From NCBI RefSeq assembly GCF_947179165.1, contig NC_077243.1, forward strand, positions 51,450,001 to 51,514,000: a stretch of 64,000 nt of DNA, read 5' to 3'. Below, in pieces: positions 10,361 to 22,567 of the stretch. The stretch comes from Solanum dulcamara. Lineage: Eukaryota > Streptophyta > Magnoliopsida > Solanales > Solanaceae. Position 1 is the stretch's first letter. Every line of letters begins with the position of its first letter. The translations under genes and the position numbers were made by a program. Below the pieces are notes generated by a model, which was not told where the DNA came from, made no database searches, and saw nothing but the letters and a program-made list of their open reading frames with translations.

Positions 10361-12273
10361 TGTAACAAACCGATTTCTTAGGTCATGATGACCCCTACTA
10401 TGACCCCAGTAGCAAGCCGACCCATATCCTGGAACTATGAGTAATAGGATGTCAAGGCAGAAAACCAACAATTTAAACTAAAAGTAGTAATGGAAGAACA
10501 TAAAAAATGAACGATGGAAGAAAATCAAAATATATATAAACAAAAAAATTTCTCCCAGAATCTAGAAGTCACATGTACAACACTACTACAAAATGAGTAC
10601 AATTCCCAAAAGTGGACTACAAAAATAAGACTTTCTCAAAGAGAATAATACAAACAATATATATATATATATATATATACAGAGGGAGACAGGTAAAACT
10701 AGAACGTTGTGTGCTCACCTTCATTTCCGGTAACAAACTCTAGCTAGCTCAAATTCAATGATGATAGCTAGTACTTTGACCTTTATCATGAAAATAATAG
10801 AATCAGAACATCAATACGATTGTCTTAACACCAAATTTACTAATTTTGGATATCGGTCAAATTTTGGAGTAAAAAATGGGAATATGGGACCCACTCCATA
10901 AATTATGGAATTGACTCCTTGAAACGGTATTAAATGCTATTCCGAACTTGTGTTCAAAAAAGAAACACAATTCAAGGCTTGAATCACCCCCCAAAAACCA
11001 ACATGCATAAAATCACCATTAAAGCTAAAAGGGAAAACAAGGGCAACAACTATATTCAAGAAATTACCAAAAATGAAGGTCCAATAGCTAAAATCAATAA
11101 TACTACAACAATCCTCTTGAAAAACCCTACATTGTAGTTTGTTGAATCACCAAATTTGGACCTAAAATAATAAAAAATTCATCCTTCAAAACTTCCCATA
11201 AATAGAGCTCCAAAATGAGCTACGGCGGCAACTAAATCACAATTATTACCTCCAACAAAGCTTCAAATGTGATTTCCAACCAACTGACGAGTTCTCCCTG
11301 AAAAACCACACGGATTAGCCTCTTGAATTGCTAGATTCGAACCTAATGTGCCCAGGAAATCAAGTGTAAAATTTTTCCAAAAACCTTAGCTCAAAACTCA
11401 CCAATGGCAGTAGCAAAACGATTCAATTTACCTCAAACGATTATTCTTCAACCAATTCCGACTACACCACGACGATCTCCACAAAAAACATATAGACTCA
11501 CTAAATTCAAGCTTAAATTGCTCAAAAAATACAACTTTAATATTAGAAGAAAACTTATGAGAAAGGTTGACTTATAGGGAGAGTGTGCACCAGATACGAT
11601 GCACAAGCGCACCAATAAATTATTCTCATTTTTAAAGTCTCCGATGGGGTTCGGGATTCAGTCAGAACCAAGGGCGTGTAAATGAAATTTGCTACCCCAC
11701 TAAATTTAATATTCTGCATTTGAAATTCCCATACGAGGTTATTTTAACAAAATGTGAGTCCCACACCTAAGTGCCATTTTGAGTCAAATTCCACAATATG
11801 CCTTGGGGTTAGATCGAAAACTACAAGAAGCAAACGAAGGATCGTTCTAGACCAAACTTGATATTTAAGAACTAACCGTGCTAACAGAATATTCATCCGA
11901 GTTCATTTTCCATGAAAGTTGATCAAAGTCAACTGTAGGCCAAATATCAAAGGCTAAAGCACAAAATGGCTTCAAATGCATAGGGATTGTATCGATACTC
12001 ATGATGATCATGCTACAAGCCTAGGTTTTCCATTTCAGAACTGATGGAAATGTCATAATTCCATTCTGAGGTTGTTTACCTAAAGTAATTACCAAAATTG
12101 CTTTTTTAAGTTATAAAAGCTCCAAAATAGGAAAATGAGCATAACACCCAAATGAACACTAAGCAACCGAACAGTCAGTGCCAGCAAGTTATAAATGACT
12201 CGGGATCACTACAGGAACACTCTAAATGATGAAATAAATGCTTTATTTTAGAAATGACCTAGAGGGCATTACA
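10361..12273 (-). mobile_element. S1: solo LTR (1913 bp) with AACAA target duplication
   Basis: On the minus strand it runs from TGTAATGCCC (12273) to a TTGTTACA end (10361). AACAA is present directly on both sides (10356..10360 and 12274..12278). There is no internal region, primer site or coding sequence, so it is a solo LTR left by LTR-LTR recombination. Its right end (low coordinates) matches the fragment at 8493..8837 in reverse. A dinucleotide TA run lies at 10657..10679. The rest holds no recognisable gene. Confidence 0.9.
10657..10679. repeat. (AT)n microsatellite
   Basis: Uninterrupted alternating A and T for 23 bases, inside solo LTR S1. Confidence 0.95.
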
Positions 12274-13044
12274 AACAACTAAGTATTACAAGTTGGTTTC
12301 ATGTAGAGAATTTTTTAAAAGATTATTTCTATTACTGTACAATTAGTGTAAATTCATTTGATGATGATTGAGGGAAGAAGTTATTTAATGAGCTATCAGG
12401 AGCTTTGGGGAGAGAAAAAGAAAACAGGTGGTATAAAAGAGTAGGAGTAATCCAAAACCGAAATGTTAGATGGTCAATAGGACATAAAGTACAACATGTA
12501 ATGAAAATACTAACTGAAAAATGTATGAATATACAAATCTGGAAATAGTTAAAACAAAATAAAATAAGTTTTTGGAAAAATATAATATATATCCAACTCA
12601 CAGTTATGATCATGACCATAACAAATCAAAATGCTATAGAAGACGTAGACCTCACTATTACTATACATATAATAGAAGAAGATATTACTTAGAAACTCAT
12701 CTGCTAGAAAGCCATATTTAGATAAAAACATGCATTTTTGAAAATACAGAATTGATAAAAACTACAACAATAAATTAGAATGTTTCAGTTGTGGAAGTAT
12801 AGACCACTTCATGAATGTATGCCCTAAAAGAAATAATAGTAGAACTAGAAATTCAGAATTAATAGAAGATTTTCAAGAGACATTAATAAATGTCAATGAA
12901 TATATGTCATATAATGAAAGTATATATTTAATAGTAAGTATAGAAGTAGCAGAAAAAACTCAATCAGATTCTTGAGACTCGGATAAAGAAAAAACTCAAT
13001 CAGATTCTTAGGAATAAAAGACATAGATTTAGATGAACTAAAAG
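12274..13044 (+). pseudogene. EPRV: coat-protein C-terminal part with basic tract and zinc knuckle
   Basis: This continues the capsid region after S1. A segment at about 12380..12560 is followed by an Arg/Tyr-rich basic tract at about 12630..12680. A complete C-x2-C-x4-H-x4-C zinc knuckle lies at 12781..12825, with all four ligands present. An acidic, serine-rich tail follows to about 13015, with stops. In plant pararetroviruses the basic tract and knuckle of the coat protein bind the genome. Frames shift between blocks. It ends where E2's LTR begins at 13045, so downstream genes of the virus are missing here. Confidence 0.8.
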
Positions 13045-14056
13045 TGTCACGACCCAAGCGTAGGGCCTAGACGTGACACAACAAATGAAGTGACTGGAGG
13101 CACCTCACCCAAGCCTCTTAATATTTATCAAGCAATTCATCGGTAGTGATAATTATTAAGCAGAAACAAAAGGGGATAATCGGGACTAAGGAACTTCACA
13201 TTACACAAGAATCAAACTAAACATATCATCACTTACTATGTCCAACAATACCTTCTACATTGTAAGACTTGGCGGGGGCTAAGACATATCCCTAGCTAAC
13301 CCTCAAGATTTAATAAAAGATACCAAAATGAGGTTCTTGAGAGAGTTTAGGAAGAGAGAATTTGAGATTATTAACTCTAAGTGTGTAGAATGATGTCTTG
13401 GAATGGTTTAGGGTCTTTAGATGGAAGAATTAATCCTCTAAATGACACCCTTTTGAATTAAAATGCAGAAAATGACTAAAATTCCCCTTTAAAGATCTAG
13501 CCGAAAAGGACTTCATGGGGACCCTTCACGGTCCATGTTGCTCCCCCCCGGTGCGTGGTTGGTTCCCACGATAAGGTACTTAGAAAAACTTTAAAAAAGG
13601 CCTGCAAGGGTAGTCTCTGAAGTTTTACCGTAGGATATCTTCATGGTCCGTGAATATCACTATGGGCTGTGAAATGTGGCTGTGGTATAGGTCTGCAAGT
13701 GGACCTACAGAGTGTTCATCACGAGGACTCACCATGTTCTGTGGAGAGTTCCATGAACCATGGTGGGCATCTATGTACCGTACCTTATCAAAATTCCTAA
13801 GGGTCGTAGGGAAAGGCTCACCATGGAGGGTTTCACGTACGTGATGCTTACCATGGTGCGTGGTCCTCCATCATGGTTTATCCCCTATAGTCTGAGTCTA
13901 TAAATCACCACCATGGTGGCTCACCACGGCACGTGGTCCCTACTATGGTATGTGACGGCTTCCATGGGCAGCTTGGGATGCCAGTTTCCGCAACCTCTAT
14001 GAAAATTCATCCTTGGTTCCTTGCTTTAGGAACTTTCACATTTTTTGGATCTTACA
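13045..14056 (-). repeat. E2 3' LTR, internally deleted
   Basis: On the minus strand it starts TGTAAGATCC at 14056 and ends GGGTCGTGACA at 13045. It matches 44106..44393 and 45661..46168 of the 5' LTR. The 1.27 kb between those positions is missing here, with the joint at about 13330 in the shared bases TGA. It contains the array of palindromic words described separately. Confidence 0.88.
13505..13965 (-). repeat. CCATGG/CACGG palindromic words in E2 LTR
   Basis: Variants of CACCATGG, CCACGG and CCGTGG recur about every 20 to 40 bp. CCACCATGGTGG at 13908..13919 is a perfect 12-bp palindrome. The 5' LTR copy at about 45850..46120 has the same composition. They lie about 95 to 550 bp from the LTR start. 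Confidence 0.75.
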
Positions 14057-14071
14057 ATATCTCCCTCTTAG
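14057..14071 (-). other. E2 polypurine tract
   Basis: On the minus strand, CTAAGAGGGAGATAT directly precedes the LTR start TGTAAGATCC. Confidence 0.8.
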
Positions 14072-14284
14072 GAACATTCATCCTTGAATGAGAACTATTG
14101 ACATATAAGAGGACATGGCACGAGGACTAGTAACCCAACATATATACAATGACATTCGAAATGCGTCAAACATGAAACCTTTAAGCTTTTGTAGAAAACA
14201 TAACTTTAAAATTCAACTTCATGAATATGCATACATATGAAGACTTGGAAAATGAAAAATATGAGGGTAACGTTTCATCATATC

Positions 14285-15590
14285 CTATTCTGCTTTGGAT
14301 GTGTCACCTTCAACTTGTTGATTCCTCCAAAGGTCTTTAAGGGATGTACCTTCTTTGTTCCTCAATCTCTTGACTTGGCAATCCAAAATCTCAATTGGAA
14401 TCTCTTCATAGTTCAATTTATCTTCAACATTTATTATCTCTAAAGGCACTATAGAACTAGAATCTCCCACACATTTCCTCAACATAGACACAGGGAACAC
14501 CGGATGAACCATGGCCATTTCTAAAGGTAATTCCAACTCATAAGCTATTTTACCAACACCTTTTAAAATTCTATAAGGCACTACATACGTAGGGCTAAAT
14601 TTACCTTTCTTGGCAAACCTAACCAGACCCTTCATGGGTGAAACCTTCAAATACATCAAATCTTCCACTTTAAACTCAAGATCCCTTCTTCTAACATCGG
14701 AATAAGACTTCTAATAACTTTGGACCATCTTTAACCTTGGTCTAATGACTTTCACTTTCTGTAAAGCATTAAGTACCAAATTAGGACCTAACAAGGTCAT
14801 CTTACCAACTTCAAACCACCCAATCGGAGATCTACATCATCTCCATTCAAAGCCCCTAATAGAGACATCTCAATAATCAAGTGGTAGCTATTATTATAGG
14901 CAAAATCAATGAGCGGTAGGTGATCACACCAATTTCCCTTGAACTCCAACACACAAGCCCTTAAAATATCCTCTAGTAGCTGAATTGTTCTTTCAGCATG
15001 CCCATTGATTTTTAGATGGAATGAGGTTCTTAATTTCACCTTAGTACTAAGGACCTTTTGAAATGATCTCCAAAAATGAGAGGTGAATTAGGTTCCATGA
15101 TCCAAAATAATTGACAATGACACACCATGCAACCTTACCAACTCGCGAATATACAAATTAGCATAATCTTTGGCACAATATGAAGTCTTGACCAGTAGGA
15201 AGTGAGCCGACATAGTCATTCCATCCACAATTTACCATATCGAATTGTGATATTTTTGTGTATAAAGCAAACCCACTACAAAATCCATATTCACATCTTC
15301 CCACTTCTAAGTAAGTAGTTCGATATCTTGCGCTAAGCTACCCGACCTTTCATGTTCGGCCTTCACTTGTTGATAATTCGAACATTCAAACACGAACCTT
15401 GCTATGTCCTTCATCATGCCACCCCACCAGTAGAACTACTTTAAGTCTTGATTGATTTTTTTTGAACCAGGGTTAATGGAGTATGAAGAATTATGAGCCT
15501 ATTTCAAGATCAAATTCCTTAGGCTACCCACATCCGGAACACAAAACCCATCGTGGTAGTATATAACCCCACATCCCCCTTAAGAAAAGA
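14285..15590 (-). pseudogene. E2 integrase and chromodomain
   Basis: The C-terminal part is open at 14285..14668: a GPY-like module (KFSPTYVVPYRIL, with Val where Gly is usual), then MLRKCVGD, and a chromodomain with LWRNQQVEGD near the end. The catalytic core is read at 14797..15039 (HAERTIQLLEDILRACVLEF, then YNNSYH), which holds the catalytic Glu. The upstream core and zinc module (15040..15590) are present but broken by several stops. The order and motifs match E1's integrase. Confidence 0.85.
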
Positions 15591-15591
15591 C

Positions 15592-16230
15592 TTATATCTT
15601 CTTTTTCTTCACTAACTTCTTTAACTTAACAAGTGTTGGGTCAAGGTCTTGTTTTGACTTGATATCCACCATCAAAGAGCATTCAGACCCATTTTGAAAA
15701 ACCATACCACTATCATTTGTACCACACAACTTCACCTCTAGTATAGCCAACTGGTGACCATCTTTCACCAACTCCTTCTTTCCTTCATCAACATGGGCCA
15801 CACTCTCTATGGACACTCTAGTTAGTGTATCAGCAACCACCTTTTCTTTAACCGAATGATAGTGCACACTCAAGTCATAGTCCTTGAGGATTTCTAGTCA
15901 CCTCCTCTACCTTAGATTAAACTTCTTTTGGGTGAATACATATTAAAGACTTTTATGATCGGTAAACACATCCACATACACCCTGTAGAGGTAATGCTGC
16001 CAAATCTTCAAAGCAACAACAACGGTCTCCAACTCAAGATCATGGGTAGGTTAGTTACATTCATGAACCTCCAATTGCCTAGAAGTATAGGATATGACCT
16101 TTCCGTTTTGCATCTAGACACAACCCAAACCAATCTTTGAAGTATCACAATAAACCAAAAAGCCTTCTAATCCTTCTGGTAGAGTTAGAATAGTAGCGGG
16201 GGTAAGTCGATCCTTTAAAGTTTGGAAACT
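15592..16230 (-). pseudogene. E2 RNase H and linker
   Basis: An open frame at 15592..15873 covers the end of RNase H (SVHYHSVKEKVVADTLTR) and the linker to integrase (DPTLVKLKKL). The upstream RNase H motifs are recognisable around 15900..16200 but split by stops. It lies between RT and integrase as in E1. Confidence 0.78.
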
Positions 16231-17160
16231 CTTTTCACACTCATCCATCCATATAAATTTTGCTTTCTTTTGGGTAAATTTTTCCATAGGGATGAGATGG
16301 AAGAAAACCCTTATACAAACCTTCTATAGAACCCAGCTAGACCCAAGAAGATCCTAATGTCCAAAGGAGACAATGATCTAGGATAATTCTTGACCTCCTC
16401 CATTTTCTTAGGATCAACCTTGATCCCATCATCGGATACTATGTGACAAAGAAATGACACCTCCTTCAACCAAAACTCACACTTACTAAATTTTTCGAAA
16501 TAATTGCCTATCCCTCAATGTTTGGAGCACAACCCTCAAGTGATTCTTATGTTGTTCCTAATTCTGAGAGTAGATTAAAACATCATCAATGAAGACCACA
16601 ACAAAAGTATTAAGGTAGGGTTTGAACACCCTATTCATTAGTTCCATGAACACCGTCGGCATATTAGTCAACCTAAAACTTATTACTACAAACTCAAAGT
16701 GACCATACCTTATTCGGAAAGCCATCATGGAATGTTACACTCCTCACCCTTAGTTGGTGATAGCCGGACCAAAAGTCGATCATGGAGAAATGGCTTACCC
16801 CTTATAACTGATCAAACAAGTCATCTATCCTAGGTATTGGGTATTTATTCTTAATGGTCACCTTGTTTAATTACTGATAGTCTATAAACATTTGGAATGA
16901 CCCATCATTTTTTGTTACAAATACAACGGGAGCACCCCACAGTGAAATACTTGGCGCTATGAACCCCTTTTCTAATAAAGCCTTTAATTGTTCCTTCAAT
17001 TTCTTCAATTCTCTTTGGGCCATCCGGTAAGGAGGAATAGAGATAGATTGGGTATCGGGGAGGAGATCGATACTAAAATCAACTTTCCTTTTGGGAAAGA
17101 CACTAGCAAGGTCATCGGGAAAGACATCAGGAGACTCATTAACTATGGGGACTGACTCAA
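16231..17160 (-). pseudogene. E2 reverse transcriptase, catalytic box intact
   Basis: The entry segment ([41 protein letters not shown]) is open to 16871. The catalytic box reads [12 protein letters not shown] at about 16571..16606 with both Asp residues present, unlike E1. The thumb/connection (LLGLAGFYRRFV) follows near 16320..16360. Stops and frame changes occur between these blocks (for example after FIDYQ at 16871 and after IYSQN), so it is not functional as a whole. Confidence 0.88.
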
Positions 17161-17660
17161 GAGGAGGACTTTTTGAGTCGATATCCTTAACCCTTATTAT
17201 GTTGTAAATACACCCCTTAGCAATCAATTTTACGGCCTTAAGACAAGAGATGAACTTACCCTTCACCACTGGATCACGACCCTCCCATTCAATAATAGAC
17301 TCATTTGGAAATTGGAACTTGACTCGATGAGTCCTACACTCTATGGACGCATAAGATGTATGTAACTAATCCATCACAAGTATAACATTGAAATACACGA
17401 TGTCAATCTCCATTAAATCACAAGGGATAACTTTATGCATAATGGACACGGGAAAACCCTTATAAACTTTTCTAGCCATAACTCACTCATCCACGGGGGT
17501 AGATACCAAATAAGGCTCTACTAATATTTCAGGCAAGATACCAAACCTATTTAGCTAAGATTGGGTAACAAATGACATCATTTCACCCAGGTCCAATGAT
17601 GAATATACATCAAAAGTAAAGACTTTAACATACTAGTAACAATATTTGGGGATTCCTCAA
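17161..17660 (-). pseudogene. E2 aspartic protease and linker
   Basis: The protease half reads DVYSSLDLGEMMSFVTQS near 17565..17610, with D-x-G as DLG. The second half with NVILVMD follows near 17370..17390. The linker VKGKFISCLKAVKLIAKGCIY is open at the start of 16871..17269. A stop separates the halves. Confidence 0.78.
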
Positions 17661-18721
17661 CCTCTTACCTCCTATGCAATGCAGAGAAATGGTTGGTGTG
17701 TTGGCCAATTCCTTAAGCTTGTTGTCCATGAACAACTTGGCCTTGAGGCCTAGCACCCCCTCTACCTCTACAATCCTAAGCATGGTGACCCAGTTTGTAA
17801 CATTTGAAGCACATATTTGAGACCGCCAAGCACTCATCTTTGTGGCTCCTCCCATAATTCTTTTATGGAAGAAAATCTTGGGTACAAATATTATCCCTAC
17901 GGACCATTGGATTACGACCTTTATCCTTGTTGAACTTAGGAGGATGAGTAATAGTGGAACCTTTTCCCATAAACCATTTCCCACCTTGGCCTTTGCCATA
18001 GCTACCATAACCAGACTTTTGAGGGTTGAATCTTTCACCATCTACTCTAGCTTTCTTGAACCCTCTAGACTTCTCCATCAAGTTCTCTTCCTCAATTTGT
18101 TTGGCATAAATTGTTAACATGGCCATCTTGACCTTCTTGGACACAAAGTTTGAGACATCGAAAATAAACTTACTCATTCTAGCACGGGGGTCGTAGACCA
18201 TTAAGGGAGCATACTTTAACAATTTTGTGAATTTGATGGCATACTCATTCACACTCATACTCCCTTGACAGAGGTTGATGAACTCTTGGATTTTGTCCTC
18301 CCTTAAGTCCAATGAAAAGAAGTGCTATAGGAAGCACCTTTGAACTCTTCCTATCTTATCAGCCCCATCCCTTCATCCCTCTCCATAACCCATTGCTCAT
18401 ACTACACTCAAGCTTAACATTTGAATTGACATGGCACTAGCTCAGCATTCTCATTTTTTGGCACACCTATGATGGAAATAATTTGATACACCTGATCAAT
18501 AAACTCCATAGGATCCTTATCTAGTTTAGAACAATCGAAGTCTAATGGATTCATCCTTTAAGAATCCTAAATCCTAGAGGCTGGATTTTGGATTTGAGGA
18601 GGAGGTACACCTTTATTCCCTTGGTTATCTATGGATTGATCCAATAATGTAATGATATTGTGAAACTTGGCATGGGTAACCCCTTCCTCATGATGTGGGA
18701 CCACGGGAACCGAAGGGACTT
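17661..18721 (-). pseudogene. E2 gag, main part (interrupted by E3)
   Basis: The capsid C-terminal part is open at 17863..18312 (QEFINLCQGSMSVNEYAIKF, then KLLKYAPLMVYDPRARMSKF). The zinc knuckle at about 17780..17820 keeps all four ligands (CFKCYKLGHHA, stop, DC), but the stop lies inside it. Upstream to 18721 the capsid core is broken by many stops. At 18716 the sequence resumes in frame after the 18 codons at 43837..43890, once one 5-bp copy of the target is removed. Confidence 0.85.
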
Positions 18722-21700
18722 TTTTATGCCCCGCACTTTTGTAACTTGAAATGTATTCCTAACCTCTTAAAAATGGCCATATGACCCCCTACTATCCACA
18801 CACATCAAAAAACTCTAAGGGAAGAAGAATGTGATACCCCGTGAGAGAGAAGGTTGGAAATAGGGCTAGGAGAGTCCAGAAGGAGTTGGAGGCCATGTAA
18901 CGAGTCGTAAGACTCGTCTTACCTACGTAAGCTACTAACTTAGAAGTCTTGCATACTTAATCCACTTGAGTACATACCAAGCTTATGTATCAAGGACTAC
19001 ATAGGTTCTTAAAATAAGAAGAGATTACGAACCCACGTGGAAGAGGAGAGAATGACACGTGGAAGCAAGAGAAGGTGCCATATGGTAGTTTGGGAAAGTG
19101 ACACATTGAATTAGGTGACCCACCTGCTTGGGGGGTGGGCCCCACAAGGACATGTGGCAGCCTAGGAGGCATGGCATGGATACATGGCCCAATAAGGGCT
19201 GGACACGTGTCACCCTTAGGGGATATCACATGTCACCTACAAAGGAAGCATATATATGTGTTAATGACTCTTAACTCATTTTTCAGCCATGATATTGAAC
19301 AAAGAAAGAAAAGAAAGCTTAGAGCCTAAGAGAGAGGACCTACGGCGACAAGGAAAACAAAAGGGTAAGTACCCAATTTTCCTTTGTGAATTAATTATCT
19401 AAGGTGTTCCTAGATCACGTGGGAGTGTATATATGTACCTTAGGATGATTAATTCTTCACTTCATCAACTTATACTTAGCCAAAATTGAGAAAAAACCTA
19501 GGGAACCAACAAAGGGGGGCTATGGGTTTGGTCTCCAAAAGGTAAGCCTCCAACTTTCATTTTGTAAATTAATTATTTAAAGTATTCCACGGTTACATAA
19601 TAGTGTTTAATAGAATAAAATCACTATTTGGGGCAGAGAAGGAGTGAAATAAATATTCCGCTACATTTCAGCACATCAAGAGGTTTCCGAAGTGGGTTTT
19701 TGCGAGTTTTGGCCAATTTCGGGTAAGGTAATGTCTTTTATTTCAACTTGGAGTTTATGGTGGTGTTATGAAGTGTATTAAACATCTTTTAGGTTAATGG
19801 AAATATGAAAATTTCATAAATATGCTTGACGTTAGTAGCAATTTAAATTGGAGCCGTTATAGTTAAAGTGTAGTTAAAGTAAGATGTTGTGCTTGTGGTG
19901 CGTGGCTGCAAGTGTGTGGTAGGGTGTTGCAGGGATGGAACATGTACTAAATAGTTCGTGGGTACTTCTGGTTGCTTCCACACGACCCCCCATTTCGTAT
20001 AGTTAAAGGTTTTACGAAATAAAGATAAAAGACCCTATTTTGGTATCATAATTTTAAGCAAGTTGTTTGGAGCATGTGTTGTGTAATGTTTCCATATTTT
20101 AAGTGTATATGAGATGAAGGTTGTTGTCATTTTTTGGATGTAGTGGTTAGGAATGTAATTGGGAATTTGTATAGGGCATGTTATAGAGGAGGTGCTGCCC
20201 GATTTCCGGTAAAGCCTTTACTAACTAAAGAACTAGTCGAGAAGATGAGCGAGAAAATGGGTTCTATGAATACTTGGCTGCAACTTAAGATGCCGAAACG
20301 TCAAGGGTTGTTGATAATCGTATTTCTTCCGTGTAGAATAGGTTCAAATGATGATGAGGCGAATGTGATAAAGAGTAACCCGAAAGAGGTATGTAAAGCT
20401 TTCTCTTGGCATATTTTTGGCATAAGTATGTAGAGCTATTCTTCTTTTATTTTAGCATGTCTTAGCCTTAAGTGGGTTGTATATGAAATGTGGGGATAAT
20501 TCCATTCCCAGGACTCCAAGTACGCCTCAGAATCCCCATCCACTACTTGATGTTGGAACCCCAACAAGAGTCGAGTATTGCTTTTCAAGGCTTCCACTTT
20601 TTAAAAAGTAGTGTATGTAAGCCTATTCTCTCTTCCTCCTAAGAGGTAGTTGCCTGAAAATGAGGTTATGATTCCATGGTTGTTCACCGAGCCCCCGAAT
20701 GGGCCGAGTATAAAATGTGTACATAATAACCCCATGAAGGAAAGTATGGACTGTGTAAATCTTATCCTCTTCCTTCTTTTGGCATGTCTTAGACGTAAGT
20801 AGAATATGATACAATCTCTGAGGTAATTCTACTCTTAAGCATCTCCTATCTACTACTGGATATCTAACTCATGTAATAAGTAAACTATTTTGCTTGAAAC
20901 TTCTATATTTTAAAGAGGTATCAAATGTACAGGCTCTAAGTCTTAAAGACTATATTATAAAAAGTATTTCGGATTCCTTAAGTGGTTAGAATTACTTTAG
21001 TACGTGTCTAGGGTCCCCGAGATGCTAATATATATAGCCCCTAATGGCATTTAGAGGGAACTCGAGATGACTACACTACTACTCGAGTCCTCAGACGAAA
21101 GCTTAATCTTCTTATACGGTCAAGTCTCTGATAATGTTTTAATTGCATATAGTTACTCACTACTCTACTCGTGCATACTATAACCATTCTATCACCGAAT
21201 CCTGGGCCGGGTACATAGACATGCGTAGTTCACTGCATTATCCACCGAGTCCCTCGTTAAAAGGTCAGGTATGCTATACGAGGACATAATAATGCAATGA
21301 CATAAAAAACTCACCGAGTCCCTCACTAGAAGGTCGGGTACATATGTATTTATATGATGATGTGATATATGAAAGTGGTGATGGCACCGGGCCTATGATG
21401 GTCCTACAGATATGATTCACCGGATCCCTGAAAGGGCCATCTATATTGTGTAATTTGAGCATGCATACCTTTATGATTCACATAGTACAGGTACAAGTTT
21501 CTGATTTGATATTTTACCCCTTGCTTCTCTATTTCAGATATGCTTCCAGTTGTACTATGTTATGTTTTACATACTCAGTACATATTTCATACTGACCCTC
21601 TTTCTTCGGCGGGGCTACATTTTATGCCCGCAGGTACAGATACAAGTTTCGGGAGTCTGTCACCTTAGGATTCTGCTCAGCTTAGCTGGAAGAGGCTCCT

Positions 21701-22100
21701 TTGTATCGGAGCCTTCTTTTAGTACTGACCACGGATGTATATGAATGCTTTTGTTTATTTAGGGGTACAATGGGGGCCCTGTCCCGCCATATGTTATTGT
21801 TAACATTTTTAGAGGTCTGTAGAAATGTATATATAGGTTGTGTATGTCAGTTTGGTTTAGCTGGGTCTATATGATATATGATACGTGTTATTATGGTATG
21901 GAAGCCTTGCCGGCTTGAGTGCCTTTTCATGATGTGATACAAATGAAAGAGACTACAGATTTATGAAAATGTTATATCTCATTAGGGTTCTGATGTATGG
22001 TATTCCATTATTTATAGTATAGCTTGACCACAGTTGATAGATACATATAAGAGGGTCCAGGTTAGACCCCATCTGCGGCCTATGGGGTTGGGTCATAAAA
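18722..22100 (+). repeat. E3 5' LTR (3379 bp)
   Basis: It aligns from 18722 with 29874 and runs to GGTCATAAAA at 22100, where the partner reads GGTTGTGACA. It holds palindromic words near the start, including ACGAGTC...GACTCGT at 18900..18917. Between 20680 and 21430 it holds repeated CACCGAGTCCCTC-type hairpin words. Short open frames here (for example 18990..19229 and 20134..20433) have no recognisable domain. Confidence 0.9.
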
Positions 22101-22104
22101 GAAG

Positions 22105-22116
22105 TTGTATCAGAGC
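22105..22116 (+). other. E3 primer-binding site (tRNA-iMet type)
   Basis: TTGTATCAGAGC, 11 of 12 matches to the initiator-Met tRNA complement, lies 4 bp after the LTR end. Confidence 0.85.
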
Positions 22117-22567
22117 AGTTCGTCCTTGGAGTGTCTACAGACTGTGTCTAGTAAAGTCTTGATTATCCATGTGTTGCATGCCACATCTATAAATAGGAGG
22201 CTACTGGATATTTAGGATGTTACTTGTCTTTCACATCTGAGATCGTGTTATAGATCCGAGTCATAGGAAACCTCTTTATACTAACCTTGGATCTTAACAA
22301 AATGAAGACATCAATGGAAGGAAAGTGACTGACAATATTAGAAATCACAAAGCACGCAAATAAGTAAAGGCACGAAAGATATCTGTTGGGTAAGGTATTG
22401 AAGTAAAATTGAAATGTAAAGTCAAAAACTGAAGGGAAAAATAGATAGAGAAGTGCAATAGATGCAGTTCAAAGTTGGACATATGAGGTAAGTCCGTTAT
22501 TTTTATATTATTATTGATATTGAAAGTCATGTATGGCTGCGATAGGAGATGATATTGACAGCCTTGT
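22117..22567 (+). other. E3 leader, no coding signal
   Basis: This is the start of the E3 interior before the S2 insertion. The first 90 bp (CGTCCTTGGAGTGTCTACAG onward) match the antisense leader of E4 near 38930..39015, showing that E3 and E4 are relatives. I see no gag domain. Confidence 0.7.

Larger units (their letters stand above)
13045..18721 (-). mobile_element. E2: Ty3/gypsy chromovirus, 3' portion (left of E3 insertion)
   Basis: Minus-strand element with 3' LTR (13045..14056), polypurine tract, chromodomain/integrase, RNase H, RT, protease and most of gag in reverse coordinate order. It resumes at 43837..46168 with the gag start, leader, primer-binding site and 5' LTR. The 25-kb block between is E3. 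Once E3 and one copy of a 5-bp target are removed, gag reads on in frame, which ties the two halves together. Confidence 0.9.

Noticed and set aside
13045..13330. Possible CRISPR or prokaryotic repeat because of repeated palindromes
   Set aside because: The repeats are degenerate, irregularly spaced and inside a plant LTR. There are no cas genes.
17625..18041. A 138-codon minus-strand frame
   Set aside because: It is a different frame from the gag zinc-knuckle text (CFKCYKLGHHA), which is the real remnant.
18990..19229. Open frames with Pro/His-rich peptides, also at 30212..30445
   Set aside because: They are in E3's LTRs over palindromic words and recur only as LTR copies.
20134..20433. 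A 99-codon open frame in E3's 5' LTR
   Set aside because: The matching place in the 3' LTR (around 31320..31524) is broken by stops and then by E4, and no domain is recognisable.
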